NCBI RefSeq assembly: GCF_000149955.1
Contig: NC_030998.1
Span: 62,001-126,000, forward strand
DNA: 64,000 nt
From: Fusarium oxysporum f. sp. lycopersici 4287
Lineage: Eukaryota; Ascomycota; Sordariomycetes; Hypocreales; Nectriaceae
Reading direction: 5' to 3'
Within the stretch, counting starts at the first letter, position 1. Every line of letters starts with the position of its first letter. A program made the position numbers and the translations under genes. Shown piece after piece: positions 57,808 through 64,000 of the stretch. Under the pieces are notes generated by a model that ran no database searches, was not told the DNA's origin, and saw only the letters and a list, made by a program, of their open reading frames with translations.

Positions 57808-58390
57808 ACCTAAATTCTGACTGGTTTTAACATTCTAACGATGGTCGACTTATGAAACTATTTTCAGATTGCTGGTGCTACTATGATGCTAATAATCTCA
57901 CTATTTATAATATCATAATTTATTGGTGCGGCCATTGACTTAACTATATAAATGGAGAGGTCACGGACGTTTTACAATAAGCTTGAGGAAGATGTTGGCC
58001 GAGGTATTTCCGCCAATAAAAGAGGAGGGTAAACTGAAGTTACTGGCAATGCACAGAGCGCAAGCAGAAACCTCATCACCCCTGAAGATGCCATACCTGG
58101 TGAGAATTCATTACATACCAAATATCTAAGATCAATAAGCAGATATTTCTCAAAACTCAGTATTCTCTCTTTATCTGAGGCGCAGCATTGGGAAGTGGTG
58201 GCTAGTGAATTTAGATGAATTAGATTAGCTGAGTCGGAATATACCGAGTCTTAAGGAACTTCCGGTATCCACTGCAGCTGAGACGATATATGTCGAGAAA
58301 TCAATGGCCCGAACCGGCTTTTGGTGCTTATTTTAGCACGACTTACCTTATCTGAAGCCATCGGCCTCACTTACATTGGCCTCGCTGCTC
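57808..58390. other. Gap between membrane protein and patatin remnant
   Basis: The patatin N-terminal catalytic motifs (GGGxRG, GxSxG) would be expected here or further upstream, but I find neither in any frame. Confidence 0.45.
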
Positions 58391-59978
58391 TATCTCTGTA
58401 GACCAGCACGCTGTTGTCATCTCGAACTACAACAGGCCTGAGAATCCTATGTTTAGTATGTGGGATGAAGTCGTATTCAAATTCTTCAGTGTTACTAACA
58501 ATGCAAAGGCACATCATATCGGTTTCAAAGAGCGCCGCAGCCAGACAGAGAAATGAAAGTTTGGGAAGCGTAAGAGGTTTTCTGGCACATATATGTATCA
58601 TCAACCTTTACTAACAGCCTTCAAGAGCAAGAGCAACAGCCGCTGCACCGCCCTATTTCAAGCCCTACGAGAAACCCGAGACCAAAGAGATGTATATTGA
58701 TGGCGCTTTGTACCACAACTGCCCAGTTTGGGTTGCCCACCACGAGAAAAGATTAATCTGGGGCGATGTAAGTGGGCGCCTCCCAGACCTCCTGGTTTCT
58801 GTTGGAACCGGTTTCCATAAGCATGACTCTACAGGGGACCCGGCAGGGCGTCTCTCACCCCACCATAAACAAAAGGCGGGCAAGCAATCTCTGATTACGC
58901 AGTTATACCAGACAGGCAGTGGGAGACTTGGTGATATTCTCAACTGCAATCGTATCTGGGAGTCATTTTTGACTGAAAACTCTCAACTCCATGGCCGTTC
59001 CATCCCCGATGGAGAGCAACGCTACATAAGAATCAACCCTGATCTTGGGGAGAATGTACCCAGGCTTGATGATGTGTCAATGATGGAAGAGGTTGAGCGA
59101 AAAACCTCCAGGTATCTGAAGCAAAACAGAGAACTAGTCAAAGAAACAGCACATCGCCTCATCGCCAGCACTTTTTTCTTCGAAACGGATCCTAGTCGAA
59201 TCAAACATGTTGGAAATGGATTCAGGTGTCAAGGTGAGTTACTCTCAAAATCCAAGATTATTATTACTTATGTATTACGTCAGGCCGTATCCTTTGTAGG
59301 TTCGTTGACCGTTCTGATGATCTAAAAGCCCTCGGAAGGTTTCTTCAGGCTCAGGTCAGCGGCAGTTTCGAGCCCTATTTCACCATTCAGGAACAGGGCT
59401 ATCCCAGTAACGAGATCACAGTACTGCTTTCAGAAGATACCATCAATACCATGTGCGTCAGAGGAAACTTCGAACTAGATGTGATCGAGTTTCGTGTAAA
59501 CAAGGAATTCTCACCCATCCACATGTCTTTGTGTCTTGAAGATAACTCATCATCTGGTTCAAGTAACCGATCTTTTCCCATCAGTGGATTCCCACGAGAA
59601 CTGGTGGACGAGCACAGACAGCCAGGTACGTGTCTGCTTCCATTCGACCGATAAAGGCGCCGCCATGTGGATACGAACGTGACAACATCAAGTTCGATGG
59701 CGTATTCTGCAAAAGTGACTTGGGATAATTTGGGCTAACATATATTCCTAGGGCCACCACGACCCCCTGTGAATAGTGGACTTCGCCGTGATTCGAGTGG
59801 CAGGAGGAGGTTCTGGAATAATAGACCGATGCATAACCAGGGCAGCATTGATGAGCATGGCTTAGATGCTCTTGGCAACTTGACATTGAGTCAAAGGCTT
59901 ACTGATCTTCAGAGTGGCAGTAATATGTTTAACGTAAGTCCTTCCGAGACAGAGCAGGTTTACGAGCTAGAAGGGTAG
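58391..59978 (+). pseudogene. Patatin-like phospholipase, 3' part only
   Basis: A spliced reading (..58569, 58626-59233, 59284-59625, 59752-59978) recovers the C-terminal half of a patatin-like protein: 'MKVWEAARATAAAPPYFKP' formed across the first join, then 'YIDGALYHNCPVWVAHHE', whose DGA-type motif carries the catalytic aspartate. 'LPDLLVSVGTG' and a long C-terminal extension end at a normal stop. An upstream fragment, 'QHAVVISNYNRPENPM', near 58400 fits the preceding segment. The nucleophile GxSxG half is not found in the preceding 0.6 kb, so I call it a truncated gene; a distant, unrecognised 5' exon remains possible. The recovered exons are in good frame, so loss may be recent. Confidence 0.6.
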
Positions 59979-60055
59979 GGTTCTTATTATGTTATATTTG
60001 AATATGAAATTAAAGTACTTAGAGACTTTCCTGTGAAGATTGTAAGGATGGTAAG

Positions 60056-60195
60056 TTACTGATACTTGGTCTCAATCCAGACTTTAGATTTAGTCTCAGG
60101 AAGCGCTGATGCAGGCCATCCTTTCTTACCAGAAGCGCCATCTTCGCCATAAGCAAAGACAACCACACTTTTGCCACTCGGTATTATAAAATCTA
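60056..60195 (-). pseudogene. Isolated C-terminal coding scrap of unknown family
   Basis: On the minus strand a frame of about 45 codons reads 'SGKSVVVFAYGEDG' and 'WPASALPETKSKVWIETKYQ' before a TAA at 60058-60056. Amino-acid composition is protein-like, but no start, partner exon or family is seen, so it looks like the end of a lost gene. Confidence 0.3.
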
Positions 60196-60300
60196 ACAGG
60201 ATATATAGTTTTAATCTGATATACTAGTGCTACGAAGCTTAATATAAGCTAAGTAGATATAGTTGGAAAAAGAGCGTCTATATATTTATCTAACCTTATA

Positions 60301-60425
60301 GGCTCTCTTCGATTGCCAATGACCAATTCGGCACTTCCATTATTATATTATACTTTTCCCCGTCATATACTTAATGCAGAGTGAGAACGCGGAAGCTTCG
60401 AAAAAATGATGAGTGTTAAAAGATA
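60301..60425. pseudogene. Mutated scraps of the alpha-rhamnosidase and sugar-porter genes, joined
   Basis: Positions 60302-60368 match the rhamnosidase gene at about 44250-44330, including a 20-base exact stretch TACTTTTCCCCGTCATATA(T/C). Most differences just before it are C-to-T or G-to-A. Directly after, 60371-60418 match the 3' end of the transporter gene at 55129-55175 (shared TAATGCAGAGTGA and AGTGTTAA). These two coding regions are about 11 kb apart in the intact cluster. Confidence 0.65.
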
Positions 60426-61210
60426 TAACATGAAAATTCCGTAGGCTATGAAAAGTGGCAAAGGTGGATGAACTGTTGCACTTCAACGTATAGGAATAAG
60501 TCAACGCAATCTTAGCATGTAACTATGCTCTTGGGAGAATCAGGATGTACGGCACTTTAAACGGCTATACGGCTCGGCAAGTGCACTTAATGACTAAGTC
60601 CGTGGGCATTATATACCATCATAGCATATTATTTGCCCAGCGCGGTTGGCCACCACCTCGATTGGAGAAGATAGTCCCACATAGTGCGCGTAATGATGCG
60701 AGTTAAAGGTAAGCACTTTCCCCAATGGAATGACATGAATCGAGAATCGTCTGGGGTATAAAGTTGGTTTGAGTTTTGACTTGGATAAGTATATATCCTC
60801 CCTATGGTAACAGACTTTTTGTACATCTGGGTCGTTGCCGTATTAGCCGGGACCACGCGGCACTCACCAAAGCGGCAATAACGGCATATGGGGTACATAG
60901 TATCCCCAATTAATGCCAACTGCGGGGTACAGAGTCAGATTCAGTTCTCCGGGTTTTGCCTTTTCATTATGGGGTCTCCGCAGACCAGGGGTAATGCTGT
61001 TATATACCAATGTAGCCCTGCGCTCTATTCTTGCATCGGTGTAGGCTGCTCTGAGAGCTTGATAAGCAGGAAACAGATCACAGAGATCTTGTTTCTTTGC
61101 CTTGCTTTTCAGCACCGCCCATAAATTGACTCTTGTCGCTTATTCCTGTCTAGTTTCCTTTCTTATCTCTAAGCAAATTGTCTCCCTAGACTATCTTCAA
61201 CCGTACTACT

Positions 61211-62799
61211 ATGTCTTACTTCGGTCTTCGGGGAAAGCCTCTCAGCACCTTACTGAGTATAGTCGCAGCGACAGCCTTTGCTCTCCAAGGCTATGATCAA
61301 GCCGTTATGAACGGTCTGTTGACCCTGGATACCTTTAAGCACCAGTTCCCTCAGATCAAGAACTCAAACATCGAAGGTGAGCACGTTTCGACTCTCAGTC
61401 AGGCCTCCCCTTTACTCCTATGGCTGCTGACCGGCCTTCTTATTTTCTTTCAGGTACGGCCGTGGCTATTTATGAAGTTGGCTGCGCGATCGGAGCCCTG
61501 TCCTGTGCTTTTCTCGGCGACATTCTCGGTCGCCGTCGTACAATCTTCATTGCAGGCTGCATCGTGATTGTTGGTGTCGCGATACAGAGCAGTTCATTCT
61601 CCCTTGGACAGCTCATTGCTTCCAGAGTCATCACAGGTCTCGGGGTCGGTGCATTGACTGCTACGATCCCCATGTGGGTGTCTGAGTGCTCCAGTGCCAA
61701 GGAACGTGGTCGCCGTGTTCTTCTGCAAGGGTTCTTTGCCATTGGCGGAATTGTAGTTGCATCGTGGATGGAGTTTGGCCTCTATTTCGTCAAAAACAAC
61801 CAAGTCAACTTTCGCTTCCCTATCGCCTTCCAAGGCATATTCGCCATCATCATCACCTCATTCGTCATGTTTCTACCCGAGTCTCCTCGCTGGCTCATTA
61901 AACAAGATCGCTTCGAGGAAGCGATTCTGGTCATGGCTGCACTCGAGGACCTTCCCGATGACTCCGTGGTCATCAGCGAGGAGCTTTCCCTCATCCGCGA
62001 CGCCTATATCGAGGAGCAGAACCAGAAGGTATCCATCTTCACCATGGGACCCGAGCGCCAGTTTCATCGCGCTGTTCTCGCTGTTGGCCTCGCCATCCTC
62101 GCCCAGATGTCTGGCATAAACATTGTCACCTTTTATTCCACAACCATCTTCCAGCAGCAGCTCAACTACTCGCCTACAGAGTCTCGCATCTTCTCTGCAT
62201 GCTTGCAAGTCTGGCAATTCATCGCTGCTGGTTTTGCTCTTGTGCTTATTGACAGGTTTGGCCGCCGCAAGTTACTCATGGCTGGTGCTTTGGGCATGTG
62301 CGTTGCTCAGACTTCGCTAGCTGGTCTCATGTCTGACCTGATTAACAAATCTGCGAGTGAAGCTGCCATCTTCTTTTACTTTGTGGCTATGTTCTTCTTC
62401 CCCGTCGGCCTCTTCCTTCTCCCCTTTATGTATGCTGCCGAAATATCACCCCTAAGCATCCGTGCCCAGATTACCGCCATTAGTGCCTGCGCCAACTGGC
62501 TATTCAACTTCCTTGTTGCTGAAGTTTCCCCTTATGCCTTGAAGAACATTAGATACAGATACTACATCGTATATGCCTGTATCACCCTCTTTACTTTCAT
62601 CGTTATCTTGCTCTTTTATCCGGAAACCAAGGGTCGTACTTTAGAGGAGATTGATGATATTTTTATCCAGTCAAAGAGCATCTGGGACCCAGTCAAGCTT
62701 GAGAGGAATTTGCCAAAAGATGCTGTTGCATTGGCTGAACGAATCCGCAATGCACATGACAAGGAGAAACATGATGCAATTCATGCTGAGAATATATAA
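61211..62799 (+). CDS. MFS sugar porter (hexose transporter type)
   Basis: Two exons (61211-61376, 61454-62799; 77-bp intron) give 503 residues. Sugar-porter signatures are complete: 'QGYDQAVMNGLLTL' in the first segment, 'GDILGRRRTIFIAG', 'RVITGLGVGALTATIPMWVSECS', 'LPESPRWLI', 'GINIVTFYS', 'DRFGRRK' and 'PETKGRTLEEID' at the end. It would import monosaccharides by proton symport, for example rhamnose or glucose released from glycosides (inference). It sits about 6 kb beyond the first porter, past the membrane protein and the patatin remnant, so its membership in the cluster is less sure. Confidence 0.9.
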
Positions 62800-63753
62800 G
62801 TAAGCTAAGCTTAGTATTAAATTAATACTGGGCTAAAGTAAAGTATCAGGGCTAGACAGCAGTGCCATCGGGGTGACGGAGCTCACCATTGCTGTACTTG
62901 GTATCCTGCCCCCATGGAATTTTCATCAAACAGTTGCAGAACGGTTTCCATGTATTAAGAGGTCTCGGTGAATCTTGGCCAAATCTCACCGCGTCTTACT
63001 TAGTAAAACACTCCAACAGTCTGTGTATAAAATATCAGCCTCTGTAATAGACAATGCATACTCCTAGTACTTACATTACGCTGCATAACACGGGTTGCTC
63101 GATTATTGCCCTGATACGCTGATGTAACTTCGGCCCCTTGGAAGGAAAGCCCTTTTCTACCACTCACGCCATTAAATAGAAGCGCGAGCCTCCTAATGTT
63201 ACTGTTTCCAGGTAAGCCTAGAGCCATTTCATCCCAGACACTATCTGTTTTGTAACCAATTGGTTTAAAATCATCAATACCATTCGGCCCTCCAGCGCTA
63301 GCATGACTTCGGTATCATGGGTTCTTGTATCCACCTGGTAAGGGGTCTCGGGATAAGCCAATTCACGAACATGTGAACGAGTTGGACTTCCTCAATATCC
63401 TCTGCTGCGAGTTTGATAAGGTGATAAAAAGCGAAATAGGGATAAGGGGATATTACCTACTAGCATTTTTGCCGGATTAATTACTGACTTTCTAGCTTCT
63501 GTGTCTCGGGCTGGCAGACTTTCGGTTGTTTTACTGGATACGTAAACCATCGGATGGCACTTGGAGCTATTTCTTTCATCCTTGCAGCGCATCTAGCAAC
63601 TTATAATATGGCTGCTTTTCCATTCTGTTTGCTGCCTGCAGGCTCGTCATGTGACTGCGCCCAGTTGAAATTGCCAGAATCCTCCATGTAATCTCCACCA
63701 ACTCAACTCAAGCAAATCTATAAACATTTTAACCCACCCACAGTTTACTTACA
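62800..63753. other. Intergenic, no gene recognised
   Basis: About 950 bp. Short open frames on the minus strand (63000-63227, 63392-63592) carry no family signature. Confidence 0.45.
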
Positions 63754-64000
63754 ATGGTCAGACTCAAGTCTTCTGCAATCAAGCGCTATGTTGTCAACTT
63801 TGAGGATCACGCAGGTCGGCCAGCGAAGATGATCTGGAGCAACCCGCCAAGAAACATCCTAGTACCACTGCCAACCCTATCTCTCTATTTCGTCCATCCA
63901 GAATTTTTTGTAGATGATCTGGAAATGAGGCAATTCTTAACAGATATTCGGAACGGGGATGGTGATCCCATTCGATTCGAAATGTTCCATATCCCTGGGG
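63754..64000 (+). CDS. Unknown protein, N-terminus only (runs off the window)
   Basis: An ATG at 63754 opens a frame with no stop through the window end (82 codons): it begins MVRLKSSAIKRYVVNFEDH and continues with 'ILVPLPTLSLYFVHPEFFVDD'. I do not recognise the family. Protein-like composition and a suitable context (ACAATGG) support it as real. Confidence 0.5.
   Translation, partial: MVRLKSSAIKRYVVNFEDHAGRPAKMIWSNPPRNILVPLPTLSLYFVHPEFFVDDLEMRQFLTDIRNGDGDPIRFEMFHIPG

Larger units (their letters stand above)
59979..61210. other. Relic-bearing intergenic region
   Basis: Contains a minus-strand C-terminal coding scrap (60056-60195) and a decayed patch with scraps of rhamnosidase and transporter sequence (60301-60425), described separately. 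Otherwise no gene seen up to the sugar porter at 61211. Confidence 0.5.

Noticed and set aside
62800..63753. Minus-strand open frames at 63000 and 63392
   Set aside because: Short, without motifs or splice partners.
1..64000. CRISPR arrays, bacterial operons, rRNA genes
   Set aside because: No spaced direct repeats or rRNA sequence seen; spliced genes show a fungal nuclear genome.

Overview
The window is nuclear DNA of a filamentous ascomycete, most likely Fusarium or a close relative (inference). The support is: many genes split by short introns (46-83 bp) with GTAAGT-like donors and CTAAC-like branch sites; four complete Zn2Cys6 regulators; fungal transporter and glycosidase families; a Tad-type LINE and a hAT transposon; and AT-rich blocks that look like repeat-induced point mutation (RIP). 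All splice models were built by hand and close in frame. There are three N gaps (2489-2670, 21223-21339, 37898-37997).

Region 1 (1-30.9 kb) resembles a metabolic cluster without a PKS or NRPS: the start of a 2-oxoglutarate oxygenase (-), an AMP-forming acyl-CoA synthetase/ligase (+), a fumarase/aspartase-superfamily lyase (-), a Dal5-type MFS carrier (+), a PLP decarboxylase (-), a SAM O-methyltransferase (+), an ACC-synthase-like aminotransferase (-), a Zn2Cys6 regulator (+) and a DHA1-type MFS exporter (+). A decayed enolase-superfamily dehydratase lies at about 12.1-12.5 kb. A 9.2-kb composite transposon (16600-25832) sits exactly on the start codon of the aminotransferase: a hAT element flanked by the 8-bp duplication TGCCCATG, itself carrying a complete-looking Tad-type LINE flanked by its own 15-bp duplication. 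It separates the aminotransferase from the promoter it once shared with the divergent Zn2Cys6 gene.

Region 2 (31-42.3 kb) holds two further Zn2Cys6 regulators (one with a 15-bp microexon inside the zinc cluster), a short-chain dehydrogenase divergent from one of them, a strongly AT-rich gene-free block of about 2 kb, and an SNG1/DUF3533 membrane protein.

Region 3 (42.4-62.8 kb) looks like a plant-glycoside catabolic cluster: GH78 alpha-L-rhamnosidase (-), a secreted saponin-hydrolase-like beta-propeller protein (+), a Zn2Cys6 regulator (-), a GH1 beta-glucosidase (+) and two sugar porters (+). Mixed in are a large membrane protein of unknown function and a patatin-like gene that seems to lack its 5' part. 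Its promoters share TTCCGAC/GTCGGAA boxes, some spaced by 12-13 bp. A relic at 60.3 kb carries mutated scraps of both the rhamnosidase and the transporter, so at least part of the cluster was once duplicated. A partial unknown gene closes the window.
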